64,000 bases of DNA from Paraburkholderia humisilvae (GCF_902859855.1 NZ_CADIKH010000003.1:270665-334664), one strand, 5' to 3'. Shown: positions 20,498 to 29,994, counted from the first letter of the stretch. Notes: a model not told the origin generated them from the letters alone. A program made the numbers and translations.

Positions 20498-20588
20498 ATC
20501 GCAAACACAATATCCATGCCAAGCGGCAACACGCGCGTAGAACGCAATCCAATCGCAAGGAACGCGCGGCGCGGCTCGCGCAAGTGAC

Positions 20589-20620
20589 ACTGTGTTCCAG
20601 CGCGACGCACATACTGTGTT
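20589..20620. repeat. spaced direct repeat ACTGTGTT upstream of fhcB
   Basis: Two copies of ACTGTGTT (20589-20596 and 20613-20620), 24 bp start to start and so about two helical turns apart, upstream of fhcB. A possible activator site; no other support. Confidence 0.3.
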
Positions 20621-20676
20621 GCGCATGCTGACTTCGCCGCCGCCTGTCATCGTTCAGATCAGCTTGCGCGATCGGC

Positions 20677-22107
20677 ATGGAGCTTGCTGTACGACGCGGC
20701 ATGCACGATCCAACCTCCCCCGCGCCGCGTGGCGGTCAGGCGGCCGCGCCGGTTGCGCGGCCGGCGTCCGCTTTAGCCGCGTCCCGATCGATCACGCACG
20801 ACTGGACTTGCCCCTTCTGCCCGCTGCTGTGCGACGACATCGACGCACATGTGCGCGACGACGCGACGATCGTCGCGCCCACGACCGAGTGCCCACGCCT
20901 TGCCGACGCGCTCACGCATTACGGCGCCGCCGACAGCCACTGCCCGCCGTCGATCGACGGCCAACCCGCCGCGCCCGACGCCGCGCTTGCGCATGCAGCC
21001 GACATCCTCGGGCGCGCGCAGCGACCGCTGTTCGGCGCATGCGCGACGGATGTCGCGGGCGCGCGCGCGCTCTACACGCTCGCAGCCGCATGCGGCGCAA
21101 CGCTCGATACGCTGCACGGCGACGCGCTGAGCGCAGCGACGCTCGCACTACAGGACCGCGGCGCGTTCTTTACGACCCTGTCGGAGGTGCGTTCGCGCGC
21201 TGACCTGCTGATCGTGTTCGGCTGCGCACCCGCGCAAAATCACCCGCGCTTTTACGAGCGTGCGCTTGCCGGTGCAAGCGGCACCGCGAGGCCGCGCACA
21301 CTCTGCTTCGTCGGCTGTCCGGTCGATCCGGCGGCAAGCCGCGTCGCCCACGCATGTTGCGAAGCGATCCTCGCTGAGGCCGCGCCGCACGATCTGCTTG
21401 CGTTGTGGTCCGCCATCGCGGAAGGCCGCAACCCGGCCACGTTCGAAAAAGGCTCGGCTGAAACCGCGCATATCGCGACCCAACTCGCGGCACTGGGCGC
21501 GCGCATCGCGTCGGCGCACTACACGGCGTTTGTCTACGAGCCCGCGGCGCTGCCGCAACCGCACGCGGCACTGCTGATCGAAGCGCTGCACCGGATCGTC
21601 AAGGCGATCAACCGGACCCGCCGCGCGGGCGCGCTGGCGCTCGGCGGCGCGGACGGCACGCTGACCGTGAACCAGACTGTGACCTGGCTATCCGGCCTGC
21701 CGCTGCGCACGCGCGTGTCCCGCCCCGATCGGCCGGAAGGCACGCCGCCCCTTGAGCACGACCCATATCGCTATCGCACCGAACGTCTGCTGCAAGCGCG
21801 CGAGGTCGATGCGCTGCTGTGGGTGACGAGCTTCGCGCCGCATCCGCTGCCCGCCGCGCTCGATCCGCAGGTGCCGGCCATCGTGCTTGGGCCGCCCGCG
21901 CTGGCGAAAACGCTCGCGCCGCGTGCGGCGCCCACGGTGTTTATGCCCGTCGCGACACCGGGGGTCGACCGCGACGGTCATCTGTTCAGGCTCGATACCT
22001 CCGTCGTCACACCGTTGCATCCGGCGCGGCAGAGCGGTCTGCGCAGCGTCGCCGAGATCGCCGCGGATCTGGCCGAGCGTATCGCCGGCGCGAGGAGTCC
22101 GTCATGA
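20677..22107 (+). CDS. fhcB: formyltransferase/hydrolase complex subunit FhcB
   Basis: 476 residues, homologous to formylmethanofuran dehydrogenase subunit B. An N-terminal C-x2-C-x3-C with a fourth Cys (45, 48, 52, 72) resembles the archaeal iron-sulfur motif. The bacterial complex does not do redox chemistry; it transfers and hydrolyses the formyl group (family knowledge), so FhcB is considered structural. The start is ATG 20677 or ATG 20701; neither has a clear ribosome site. The stop overlaps fhcA as ATGA, making a coupled fhcB-A-D-C operon. Confidence 0.9.
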   Translation: MELAVRRGMHDPTSPAPRGGQAAAPVARPASALAASRSITHDWTCPFCPLLCDDIDAHVRDDATIVAPTTECPRLADALTHYGAADSHCPPSIDGQPAAPDAALAHAADILGRAQRPLFGACATDVAGARALYTLAAACGATLDTLHGDALSAATLALQDRGAFFTTLSEVRSRADLLIVFGCAPAQNHPRFYERALAGASGTARPRTLCFVGCPVDPAASRVAHACCEAILAEAAPHDLLALWSAIAEGRNPATFEKGSAETAHIATQLAALGARIASAHYTAFVYEPAALPQPHAALLIEALHRIVKAINRTRRAGALALGGADGTLTVNQTVTWLSGLPLRTRVSRPDRPEGTPPLEHDPYRYRTERLLQAREVDALLWVTSFAPHPLPAALDPQVPAIVLGPPALAKTLAPRAAPTVFMPVATPGVDRDGHLFRLDTSVVTPLHPARQSGLRSVAEIAADLAERIAGARSPS

Positions 22108-23867
22108 GCCTTGCGCGACTGACCGGCGGCGTCGTCTACGATCCGGCCAACGGCGTGAACGGCGAGCGGCGCGACCTGTACTTCCGCGACGGCCGCATCG
22201 TCGATGGGTCTGATCACGCAGGCGTCGACCACGACTACGACGCGCGCGGGATGATCGTGATGGCAGGCGGTATCGACCTGCATTCGCATATCGGCGGCGG
22301 CAAGACGAACCTGTCGCGCCTGCTGCTGCCGGAAGACCATCGCGCAGACCCGCCGCGCGGCGCGGCGTACGAAGCGGTGCGCGACACCAACGGCCGCTAC
22401 CTGCGCTTGCCGTCGTGCGGCGTTTGCGCACCGGGTACGCTCGCCACCGGCTATCGCTATGCGGAGATGGGTTATACCGCCGCGTTCGAGCCGGCGATGA
22501 TCGCGTCGAATGCGCGCCATGCGCATCTGGAGATGGGCGACACGCCGATCATCGATCACGGCGCCTACGTGATGCTAGGCAATGACGAACTGCTGCTGCA
22601 GATGCTCGCCGCCCATGAAGACTTCGAGCAACTGCGCGACTATGTCGGCTGGACCATGCATGCCAGCCGCGCACTCGGCGTCAAAGTCGTGAATCCGGGC
22701 GGCATCTCGGCATTCAAGTTCAATCAGCGCGCGCTCGACGTCGACGAAGCGCACGTGCACTACGGCATCACGCCGCGCGACATCCTGCGCACGCTGACGC
22801 GCGCGCTGACCGAGTTGCGCGTGCCGCATCCGCTGCACGTGCACGCCAGCAATCTTGGCGTGCCCGGCAACCTCGCGTCGACCATCGCGACGATGGACGC
22901 CGCCGACGGCCTGCCGATCCACCTGACGCACATCCAGTTCCACAGCTACGGCACCGAAGGGCCGCGCAAGTTTTCGTCGGGCGCGCGCGCGATTGCCGAA
23001 GCGGTCAACGCGCGGCCCAATGTATCGATCGACGTCGGCCAGATCATTTTCGGGCAGACCGTCACCGCATCCGGCGATACGATGATGCAGTTCAGGAACG
23101 CGCCGCTCGCGAACCCGCGCAAATGGATTCTCGGCGACATCGAATGCGATGCAGGCTGCGGCGTCGTGCCGTTCCGCTACCGCGAGCAAAGCTACGTGAA
23201 TGCGCTGCAGTGGATCATCGGCCTCGAGATCTTTCTGCTGGTCGACGACCTATGGCGCGTGTCGATGACCACCGATCATCCAAACGGTGGACCGTTTACC
23301 AGTTATCCGCACCTGATCCGGTTGCTGATGGACAAGTCGTTTCGCGACGCGCAACTCGACCGGCTGCATCCGGAAGCGAAGGTCGCCAGCGCATTGGCGG
23401 AACTGAAGCGCGAGTTCTCGCTGTACGAAATCGCCATCATCACGCGTGCGGGGCCGGCGCGACTGCTCGGCCTCGCCGATCGCGGCCAACTGGGCGTCGG
23501 CGCGGCCGCCGATATCGCCGTCTATCGCGACGAAGCGGACCGTGAGCGGATGTTCACGTCGCCCGCGTATGTGTTCAAGGACGGCGAACTGGTCGCGCGC
23601 GACGGCAACCTCGTGTCGACGCCGACCGGCGGCATTCATTACGTGTCGCCGGAATTCGACCGCGGCATCGTGCAGACCGTGCGCGCGTTCAGCGACGCGA
23701 ACCTGGTCGGCGACTTCGTGCACGCAGCGATCAGCGACGACGAAATCTGTGCCTGCTGCCGCGGCGGCCGGCTACTGCCGGTCGAATGTTTTACGCATAC
23801 CGCCGCGCGCGCTGCCGTGCCGCACACGCCGACCGCCCCGCCGTCATCGTCCAGCGGGCAGCCTTGA
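22104..23867 (+). CDS. fhcA: formylmethylofuran hydrolase subunit FhcA
   Basis: 587 residues of the amidohydrolase family, homologous to FwdA/FmdA. It carries the metal-binding H-S-H motif (L-H-S-H-I-G-G-G-K) and later H-V-H-A-S-N and H-L-T-H-I-Q-F-H-S segments that build the binuclear metal centre. It hydrolyses formyl-methylofuran to formate. GAGGAG at 22092 precedes the start, which overlaps the fhcB stop. The C-terminal 30 residues are Thr/Pro/Ser-rich. The product is cytosolic, in complex with FhcB, C and D. Confidence 0.94.
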   Translation: MSLARLTGGVVYDPANGVNGERRDLYFRDGRIVDGSDHAGVDHDYDARGMIVMAGGIDLHSHIGGGKTNLSRLLLPEDHRADPPRGAAYEAVRDTNGRYLRLPSCGVCAPGTLATGYRYAEMGYTAAFEPAMIASNARHAHLEMGDTPIIDHGAYVMLGNDELLLQMLAAHEDFEQLRDYVGWTMHASRALGVKVVNPGGISAFKFNQRALDVDEAHVHYGITPRDILRTLTRALTELRVPHPLHVHASNLGVPGNLASTIATMDAADGLPIHLTHIQFHSYGTEGPRKFSSGARAIAEAVNARPNVSIDVGQIIFGQTVTASGDTMMQFRNAPLANPRKWILGDIECDAGCGVVPFRYREQSYVNALQWIIGLEIFLLVDDLWRVSMTTDHPNGGPFTSYPHLIRLLMDKSFRDAQLDRLHPEAKVASALAELKREFSLYEIAIITRAGPARLLGLADRGQLGVGAAADIAVYRDEADRERMFTSPAYVFKDGELVARDGNLVSTPTGGIHYVSPEFDRGIVQTVRAFSDANLVGDFVHAAISDDEICACCRGGRLLPVECFTHTAARAAVPHTPTAPPSSSSGQP

Positions 23868-23884
23868 GCGCGAGCGAGCGAACC

Positions 23885-24904
23885 ATGCAGATCAACGGAA
23901 CCCTGATCGACGACACCTTTGCGGAAGCCTTCCCGATGAAGGCGACGCGGCTCGTGATCACCGCGCATACGCCCACATGGGCGCGCGCGGCCGCGCAATC
24001 GCTGTCCGGCTTCGCGACGTCGGTGATCGACTGCGGCTGCGAAGCGGGCATCGAGCGCGAGCTCGACGCGGCCGACACGCCCGACGGCCGGCCCGGCATT
24101 GCGGTGCTGATGTTCGCGGTATCGTCGAAGGAGCTCGCGAAGCAGATCATGCGGCGCGTCGGCCAATGCGTGCTGACCTGCCCGACCACGGCCGTCTACA
24201 GCGGCATCGATCCGCAGACCAGCCGCGCGCCGCTGTCCGATCGGGCGCCGCTCGGCGGTGCGCTGCGCTTTTTCGGCGACGGCTGGCAGATCGCCAAGAT
24301 GCTCGGCGATACGCGCTACTGGCGCGTGCCGGTAATGGACGGCGAGTTTGTCTGCGAAGAGTCGGCGGTGACGGTGAAAGCCGTGGGCGGCGGCAACCTG
24401 CTGCTGCTGGCGCGCGACATCGACCATGCGCTCGCGGCCGCCGAGGCGGCGGTTGCCGCAATGCATCAATTGCCGAATGTGATTACGCCGTTTCCGGGCG
24501 GCGTCGTGCGCTCGGGGTCGAAGATCGGCTCGAAGTACGCGGGCGCCGTCGCGTCAACCAACGATCCGTTCTGCCCGACGCTAATTGGCGTCGCGAAACG
24601 CACCGAGCTGACCGCCGAAGTGGGCTGCGTGCTGGAGATCGTGATCGACGGACTCACCGACGCCGACGTCGGCGCCGCGATGACGGCGGGCATCGCGGCC
24701 GCGTCGCGTGCAGGCGGTGTGCTGCGGATTTCGGCGGGAAACTATGGCGGGAAGCTCGGCCCGTATCACTTTCACTTGCATGCGCTCGCCGCGTCGATCA
24801 GGGCGGCGACGGGCCCGGCGGGCGCCGACACGTCACGGGGCACGTCGGGACCTCGGCTGGGCAGCAGGACAGCGGGGCCAGGCACCGGCGGGAGCACGCC
24901 ATGA
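23885..24904 (+). CDS. fhcD: formylmethanofuran--H4MPT formyltransferase FhcD
   Basis: 339 residues, the Ftr family (EC 2.3.1.101). It moves the formyl group from formyl-H4MPT to methylofuran. The start M-Q-I-N-G-T-L-I-D-D-T-F-A-E-A-F matches the family start. The Gly/Pro/Thr-rich tail (about 310-339) is longer than in archaeal Ftr. The stop overlaps fhcC as ATGA, and the gene starts 17 bp after fhcA. The long ORF from 23446 that covers it is a shadow apart from its fhcC part. Confidence 0.94.
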   Translation: MQINGTLIDDTFAEAFPMKATRLVITAHTPTWARAAAQSLSGFATSVIDCGCEAGIERELDAADTPDGRPGIAVLMFAVSSKELAKQIMRRVGQCVLTCPTTAVYSGIDPQTSRAPLSDRAPLGGALRFFGDGWQIAKMLGDTRYWRVPVMDGEFVCEESAVTVKAVGGGNLLLLARDIDHALAAAEAAVAAMHQLPNVITPFPGGVVRSGSKIGSKYAGAVASTNDPFCPTLIGVAKRTELTAEVGCVLEIVIDGLTDADVGAAMTAGIAAASRAGGVLRISAGNYGGKLGPYHFHLHALAASIRAATGPAGADTSRGTSGPRLGSRTAGPGTGGSTP

Positions 24905-25800
24905 GCACGACGACGCTGCGTGTGAGAGCAGCGCCAGGTTTTCGCGTGGACGGTTCGGCGCTGCTGCCGGTTGCGTTCGCCGCGCAATCGACTGAGGAGT
25001 TGGCCCGTATCGTGCTGCATGCAGGCAATCACCGATGCGCGGTCGGTGATCTATTCGATATCTCGCGTAGCGCGCGTCAAACGGAGAGTGACGCGCCACC
25101 CAGGCTGATCCTTGAAGGCGATGTCCAGTGGCTTGACCGCATCGGCGCGCATCTTGCCGAAGGACACCTGCACGTGACCGGCGTGGCAGGCGACTACGCC
25201 GGCTTGCGGATGACGGGCGGCGCGTTGCATATCGATGGCCACGCGGGCGCATTCACCGGCTGCGAGATGCGCGGAGGACAGCTGACCGTCGCCGGCAACA
25301 CCGGCGACTTTGCCGCGGGCGCACTGCCCGGCGATATCGAAGGGATGACGGGCGGCACGCTCGCGATCGGCGGTGACGCCGGTGCACGCGTCGGCGACCG
25401 GATGCGGCGCGGCGTCGTGCTAGTCGGTGCAAATGCGGGCGATTTTGCCGCCTCGCGCGTTGTTGCCGGAACAATCTGCATCGCAGGCCGTAGCGGCGCT
25501 CACCCTGCATACGGAATGCGGCGCGGCACGCTATTGCTATTGCATGAGCCGGAGCGCATCCCGCCGACGTTCGCCGAAGGCGGCCATGGTTTCGACGTGT
25601 TCTGGACGCTGTTCACACGCGCGCTCGCCGCACTGCGCGAGCCGCTTGCCGCAGCCGGCGCGACCGCACTAGGCGCCGCGCTCGAACCGTTTTTCACACT
25701 CGATGCGCGCGCGCTGCCACGCCGCCTGTCGGGCGATCTGGCGGTCGACGGACGCGGGGAATTGCTGATCGCAGGCACACACGGCTCGGGCGCACACTGA
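24901..25800 (+). CDS. fhcC: formyltransferase/hydrolase complex subunit FhcC
   Basis: 299 residues, homologous to formylmethanofuran dehydrogenase subunit C and the glutamate synthase C-terminal domain. Repeated G-x-x-x-G-x-x-M-x-G-G units between about 75 and 205 form a right-handed beta-helix. It serves as the structural scaffold of Fhc. The ATG at 24901 overlaps the fhcD stop. It is last in fhcB-A-D-C; cytochrome b561 follows 120 bp later. Confidence 0.92.
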   Translation: MSTTTLRVRAAPGFRVDGSALLPVAFAAQSTEELARIVLHAGNHRCAVGDLFDISRSARQTESDAPPRLILEGDVQWLDRIGAHLAEGHLHVTGVAGDYAGLRMTGGALHIDGHAGAFTGCEMRGGQLTVAGNTGDFAAGALPGDIEGMTGGTLAIGGDAGARVGDRMRRGVVLVGANAGDFAASRVVAGTICIAGRSGAHPAYGMRRGTLLLLHEPERIPPTFAEGGHGFDVFWTLFTRALAALREPLAAAGATALGAALEPFFTLDARALPRRLSGDLAVDGRGELLIAGTHGSGAH

Positions 25801-25920
25801 ACACGATGCATTTCCAGCGAGCCGCATGGCCGAACGCATTGCAGCCGCATCGAATGAACTCTGGCGCTCCACGATGCGCCGAAACAGCAAAGAACAAAGG
25901 TGTAAAAGCTGGGAGACGGA

Positions 25921-26487
25921 ATGAACGCAACGCATACGAGCGACGCCCCCCGTGCGGACCACGCTACGAACGAACGATACGCGCGGCCAATGGTCGCACT
26001 GCACTGGCTGATCGGGCTCGCGATCATCGCGATGATCGCGATTGGGCTCTATATGGTCGGCTTGCCGCGCGGTCTGCCCTTCAAGGCGTCGCTCATCAAC
26101 TTTCACAAGTCGCTTGGCTTGACGATTTTCCTGCTTGTGCTAATCCGCATCGTGGTCCGAACGGTCTACGGCAGGCCGCCGCTGCCGCCGATGCGAGCGT
26201 GGCAACGCGCCGCCGCGAGCGCTACGCAGGGTCTTTTATACGTTGCCATGGTGGTGATGCCGGTTACCGGCTATCTGGGCTCGTCGTTCAACACATACGG
26301 CACGCGTTTCTGGGGCATTTTGCTGCCGAAGTGGGGCTGGGACGACAAAGGGCAGCGCCACTTCTGGTTCACGATCCATGAGATCGCCGCGTGGGTGCTG
26401 ATCGCGCTGATCGCGCTGCATATCGCCGGCGCGCTCAAGCATCAGTTGATCGACAAAGACGGAGTGGTGCGGAGGATGCTACCTTGA
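25921..26487 (+). CDS. cytochrome b561
   Basis: 188 residues, a prokaryotic-type cytochrome b561 with four hydrophobic segments (about 25-47, 63-83, 100-120, 155-178). Candidate haem-ligand histidines sit in A-L-H-W-L, N-F-H-K-S, T-I-H-E-I and A-L-H-I-A. A GGGAGACGGA ribosome site precedes the start. It probably moves electrons between quinone and a periplasmic donor. Sitting between fhc and pqqB, it may link a PQQ-dependent dehydrogenase to the respiratory chain (inference). pqqB follows 52 bp later. Confidence 0.87.
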   Translation: MNATHTSDAPRADHATNERYARPMVALHWLIGLAIIAMIAIGLYMVGLPRGLPFKASLINFHKSLGLTIFLLVLIRIVVRTVYGRPPLPPMRAWQRAAASATQGLLYVAMVVMPVTGYLGSSFNTYGTRFWGILLPKWGWDDKGQRHFWFTIHEIAAWVLIALIALHIAGALKHQLIDKDGVVRRMLP

Positions 26488-26539
26488 TAAGTATGAAGTT
26501 TGGAGCAGGCTGGCCACACAACACACGGTGGAACGGGCA

Positions 26540-27460
26540 ATGAAAATCAGGGTCCTCGGTTCATCGGCGGGCGGCGGCTTTCCGCAATGGAATTGCAATT
26601 GCCGCAACTGCAACGGGATGCGCAATCGCACGATTGCGGCTGAGCCGCGTACGCAATCGTCGCTTGCGGTCAGCGTCGACGGCATCGCATGGCTATTGAT
26701 CAATGCGTCGCCGGATATCCTCGCGCAACTCGCCGCCAACCCCGAGTTGCAGCCGGCCCGCCATGCGCGCGATACCGGCATCGCCGCGGTGCTGCTGATG
26801 GACGCGCAGATCGATCACGTGACCGGCCTGCTGATGCTGCGCGAACATAACGCGCCGCTGCCGATCTACGCGACCGAGCCGGTCTGGCAAGACCTGTCGA
26901 CTGGCTTCCCTATCGCGTCGATCCTGTCGCATTACTGCGGCGTCGAGCGCCATACGATTGCCCTCGATGCCGCGCCGCTCGAAATTGCCGCGCTGCCCGG
27001 CGTACGCATCGAAGCGCTACCGCTTTCGAGTAAGGCGCCGCCGTATTCGCCGCACCGCACGGCCCCGGAGCGCGGCGACAACATCGGCCTGCTGCTCACC
27101 GCGGTCGACTCCGGCAAGCGCGCGTTCTATGCGCCCGGCCTCGGCGCGCTCGAGCCGCCCATCCGCGATGCGATGCGCCGCGCGGACCTGCTGCTGGTAG
27201 ACGGCACGACATGGACGGACGACGAAATGATCCGGCTGGGCCTGTCGAAGAAAACCGCAGCCGATATGGGTCATCTCGCCCAATCCGGCCCGGGCGGCAT
27301 GATCGAAGTGCTCGACGCGCTCGACCGCCCCGGCGCGCGCAAGGTGCTGATCCATATCAACAACACGAACCCGATTCTGGTCGACGACGGGCCCGAGCGG
27401 CGCACGCTCGCACAGCACGGTATCGAGGTCGCACGCGACGGCATGACTTTCGAGCTTTGA
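26540..27460 (+). CDS. pqqB: PQQ biosynthesis protein PqqB
   Basis: 306 residues of the metallo-beta-lactamase fold. The start M-K-I-R-V-L-G-S-S-A-G-G-G-F-P-Q-W-N-C is diagnostic, with the C-N-C-R-N-C zinc-site cluster and the D-A-Q-I-D-H-V-T-G-L motif. PqqB is an iron-dependent hydroxylase of the Glu-Tyr intermediate in PQQ synthesis. The ATG at 26540 is chosen over GTG 26528. First of pqqB-C-D-E; pqqC starts 30 bp after its stop. Confidence 0.96.
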   Translation: MKIRVLGSSAGGGFPQWNCNCRNCNGMRNRTIAAEPRTQSSLAVSVDGIAWLLINASPDILAQLAANPELQPARHARDTGIAAVLLMDAQIDHVTGLLMLREHNAPLPIYATEPVWQDLSTGFPIASILSHYCGVERHTIALDAAPLEIAALPGVRIEALPLSSKAPPYSPHRTAPERGDNIGLLLTAVDSGKRAFYAPGLGALEPPIRDAMRRADLLLVDGTTWTDDEMIRLGLSKKTAADMGHLAQSGPGGMIEVLDALDRPGARKVLIHINNTNPILVDDGPERRTLAQHGIEVARDGMTFEL

Positions 27461-27490
27461 AACGCGCAACACGAGACAAAGGAACCCTCG

Positions 27491-28228
27491 ATGAACAGTA
27501 CAAGCGCAACACGCGCAACCGACATACGAAGCCCGGATCGCGGCACCGCATGGACCCGCGAGGAATTCGAAGCGCAATTGCGCGCGAAAGGCCGCGCGTA
27601 TCACATCCATCATCCGTTCAACGTGAAGATGAATAGCGGCGGCTGCTCGCGCGAGCAGATCCGCGGCTGGGTCGCGAACCGCTTCTACTACCAGATCAAT
27701 ATTCCGCTGAAGGACTCGGCGATTCTGTCGAACTGCCCGGACCGCGAAACGCGCCGCCGCTGGGTTCTACGGATTCTCGATCACGACGGCTATGGCGACG
27801 ACGAAGGCGGCATCGAAACCTGGGCGCGCCTGGGCGACGCCGTCGGCCTGGCGCGTGACGAACTGTGGTCGCTCAGGCACGTGGTGCCCGGTGTGCGCTT
27901 CGCGGTCGACGCGTATGTGAATTTCGCGCGCCGCGCGCTGTGGCAGGAAGCCGTGTGCTCGTCGCTAACCGAAATTTTCGCACCGCAGATTCACAAGGAC
28001 CGTCTGTCGACGTGGCCGACGCACTACCCGTGGATCGAGCCTGCCGGCCTGAACTACTTCCGCTCGCGCATCTCGCTCGCGCAGCGCGACGTTGAACACG
28101 GGCTCGCGGTCACGCTCGATTATTTCCGCACACGCGAACAGCAGGAGCGTGCGCTCGACATTCTGCAATTCAAGCTGGACATCCTGTGGACCATGCTCGA
28201 CGCGATCGAAAAGGCTTATCCGGTATGA
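27491..28228 (+). CDS. pqqC: pyrroloquinoline-quinone synthase PqqC
   Basis: 245 residues (EC 1.3.3.11), a cofactor-free oxidase that catalyses ring closure and the final eight-electron oxidation to PQQ. The conserved H-I-H-H-P-F-N and [11 protein letters not shown] active-site segments are present. A ribosome site AAAGGAACC lies before the ATG. The stop overlaps pqqD as ATGA. The length is normal for the family. Confidence 0.96.
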   Translation: MNSTSATRATDIRSPDRGTAWTREEFEAQLRAKGRAYHIHHPFNVKMNSGGCSREQIRGWVANRFYYQINIPLKDSAILSNCPDRETRRRWVLRILDHDGYGDDEGGIETWARLGDAVGLARDELWSLRHVVPGVRFAVDAYVNFARRALWQEAVCSSLTEIFAPQIHKDRLSTWPTHYPWIEPAGLNYFRSRISLAQRDVEHGLAVTLDYFRTREQQERALDILQFKLDILWTMLDAIEKAYPV

Positions 28229-28518
28229 ACGAGACGAACGACGATGCTTCACAACACGCGCTGCGCCCGAAACTGAACAAGCTGTTCCGGATGCAGTGGG
28301 AACCCGCCCAGGATGCGCACGTATTGCTATATCCGGAAGGCATGGTGAAACTGAACCAGAGCGCCGCCGAGATCTTGAAGCGCTGCGACGGCACACGCGA
28401 TGTCGCGGCCATCGTGACCGACCTCGAAGGCACTTTCAACGCGACCGGCATCGCCCCCGAGGTCGAGGCGTTTATCGCCCACGCCATCGAGCGCGGCTGG
28501 CTGGAGCCCTCAGCATGA
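28225..28518 (+). CDS. pqqD: PQQ peptide chaperone PqqD
   Basis: 97 residues, a RiPP recognition element that binds PqqA and presents it to PqqE. The characteristic [16 protein letters not shown] segment is present. The start ATG overlaps the pqqC stop and the stop overlaps the pqqE start, so pqqC-D-E are translationally coupled. A 13-codon upstream extension is rejected because it lies inside pqqC. Confidence 0.94.
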   Translation: MNETNDDASQHALRPKLNKLFRMQWEPAQDAHVLLYPEGMVKLNQSAAEILKRCDGTRDVAAIVTDLEGTFNATGIAPEVEAFIAHAIERGWLEPSA

Positions 28519-29768
28519 CTGATCTTTCGGTTGCAGCGCAGCATACTCCCGAGCGTTCCGCACGGTCTGGCATTGCGCCGCCGCTGTGGCTGCTCGCGGA
28601 GCTGACGTACCGCTGCCCGCTGCACTGCGCGTTTTGCTACAACCCGGTGGACTACACCGCGCAAAAGGACGAGCTTGATACCGCGCAGTGGCTCAATGTG
28701 CTGCGCGAAGCGCGCGCGCTGGGCGCCGCGCAGCTCGGCTTTTCGGGCGGCGAACCGCTAATGCGCGACGATCTCGAGGAGCTCGTCGCCGAAGCGCGCA
28801 AGCTCGGTTTTTATACGAATCTGATCACATCCGGCGTCGGCCTCACCGACCAGCGCCTGCGGGTGCTGAAGGAGAACGGTCTCGACCATATCCAGCTGTC
28901 GTTTCAGGACTCGACGCAGCAGCTCAACGATTTCCTCAGCAGCACGCGCACGTTCGATCTGAAAAACCGCGTCGCACGCTCGATCAAGGCGTATGGCTTT
29001 CCGATGGTGCTCAACTGCGTGCTGCACCGCTACAACCTGCCGCATGTCGACAAGATCATCGACATGGCGCTCGCGATGGGCGCCGAATACCTCGAACTCG
29101 CGAACACACAGTACTACGGCTGGGCGCATACGAACCGCGCGCAGTTGATGCCGACCGCCGAGCAATTGCGCGAAGCGGAAGCGGTCGTCGAGCGGTATCG
29201 GAAGGAGATCGGCAACCGCTGCAAGATTTTCTTCGTCGTACCCGATTACTACGAAACGCGGCCAAAACGCTGCATGAACGGCTGGGGCTCAGTGTTTCTC
29301 GGCATCGCGCCGGACGGCGCCGCGCTGCCCTGCCATTCCGCGCGCTCGCTGCCGGGGCTCACATTCCCGAATGTGCGCGATATGCCGGTTGCCGATATCT
29401 GGTATGAAAGCGATGCGTTCAACCGGTTCCGCGGTTTCGACTGGATGAACGAGCCGTGTCGCAGTTGCGAAGAGAAAACCCGTGACCTCGGCGGCTGTCG
29501 CTGCCAGGCTTATCTGCTCACGCAAGACCCGGCCAACGCGGACCCTGTGTGCGACAAGTCTCCGCATCACGAAGCGGTCGTGCGCGTGGTGCGCGACGCG
29601 GCGCAACGCGGTGCGCCGCTCGGTCCCGGCGAGCAGACGGTGATTTTCCGCAATGACGCGAACTCGCGGCAATTAACGAGCCAAATGAGCGGCCAAATGA
29701 GCGGCCAAACGAGCGGGCAACGAAAGGCCGCCACGGATAAAACCAACGATCAGGGAGCGCACAGATGA
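28515..29768 (+). CDS. pqqE: PqqA peptide cyclase PqqE (radical SAM)
   Basis: 417 residues (EC 1.21.98.4). The radical-SAM cluster motif C34-x3-C38-x2-C41 follows W-L-L-A-E-L-T-Y-R. A C-terminal SPASM-type Cys region (C-M-N-G-W-G, C-R-S-C, G-G-C-R-C-Q) holds auxiliary clusters. It links Glu16 and Tyr20 of PqqA. The ATG at 28515 overlaps pqqD, and the stop overlaps the truncated regulator. Oddly, the last 40 residues carry an S-G-Q-M/T repeat not expected in PqqE. Confidence 0.95.
   Translation: MTDLSVAAQHTPERSARSGIAPPLWLLAELTYRCPLHCAFCYNPVDYTAQKDELDTAQWLNVLREARALGAAQLGFSGGEPLMRDDLEELVAEARKLGFYTNLITSGVGLTDQRLRVLKENGLDHIQLSFQDSTQQLNDFLSSTRTFDLKNRVARSIKAYGFPMVLNCVLHRYNLPHVDKIIDMALAMGAEYLELANTQYYGWAHTNRAQLMPTAEQLREAEAVVERYRKEIGNRCKIFFVVPDYYETRPKRCMNGWGSVFLGIAPDGAALPCHSARSLPGLTFPNVRDMPVADIWYESDAFNRFRGFDWMNEPCRSCEEKTRDLGGCRCQAYLLTQDPANADPVCDKSPHHEAVVRVVRDAAQRGAPLGPGEQTVIFRNDANSRQLTSQMSGQMSGQTSGQRKAATDKTNDQGAHR
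29678..29721 (+). repeat. 12-bp tandem repeat at the 3' end of pqqE
   Basis: Three to four imperfect copies of AGCGGCCAAATG encode S-G-Q-M/T repeats in the PqqE tail. The 12-bp period keeps the frame, so copy changes only lengthen or shorten the tail. Confidence 0.7.
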
Positions 29769-29994
29769 CCACCGCCGATATCTCCGTGTTGCTCGTCGAC
29801 GATCACGCTGTCGTGCGTGAAGGCTATCGACGCCTGCTCGAATTGAGCCCCGATGTGCGCGTCGCCGGCGAAGCGGCCGACGCCGCGCAAGCGTACCAGC
29901 GTTTCTGCGCGCTGCAACCGGATGTGGTGGTAATGGACCTCGCGTTACCTGGCGCCAGCGGCATCGAGGCGATGCGTCGCATGCTCGCCCGCAC
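29765..29994 (+). pseudogene. truncated LuxR-type response regulator (receiver fragment)
   Basis: The first 75 or so residues are a clear receiver domain: V-D-D-H-A-V-V-R-E-G start, phospho-Asp in V-V-V-M-D-L-A-L-P-G-A-S-G-I-E-A. This is the N-terminus of a NarL/LuxR-type regulator. Homology stops near 29985-29995; the frame runs on to 30139 in unrelated residues, and there is no HTH output domain. The start overlaps the pqqE stop as ATGA, so it was once an operon member. Regulators at this place control PQQ-dependent alcohol oxidation in related bacteria (ExaE/AgmR type; family knowledge). It is probably inactive. Confidence 0.8.

Noticed and set aside
25831..25858. sigma-54-like TGGC...TTGC in front of cytochrome b561
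   Set aside because: Spacing between GG and GC is 11 bp, one too many for this promoter class.
26488..26539. Second sigma-54 promoter before pqqB
   Set aside because: No GG-N10-GC element; the 52-bp gap fits read-through from upstream genes.
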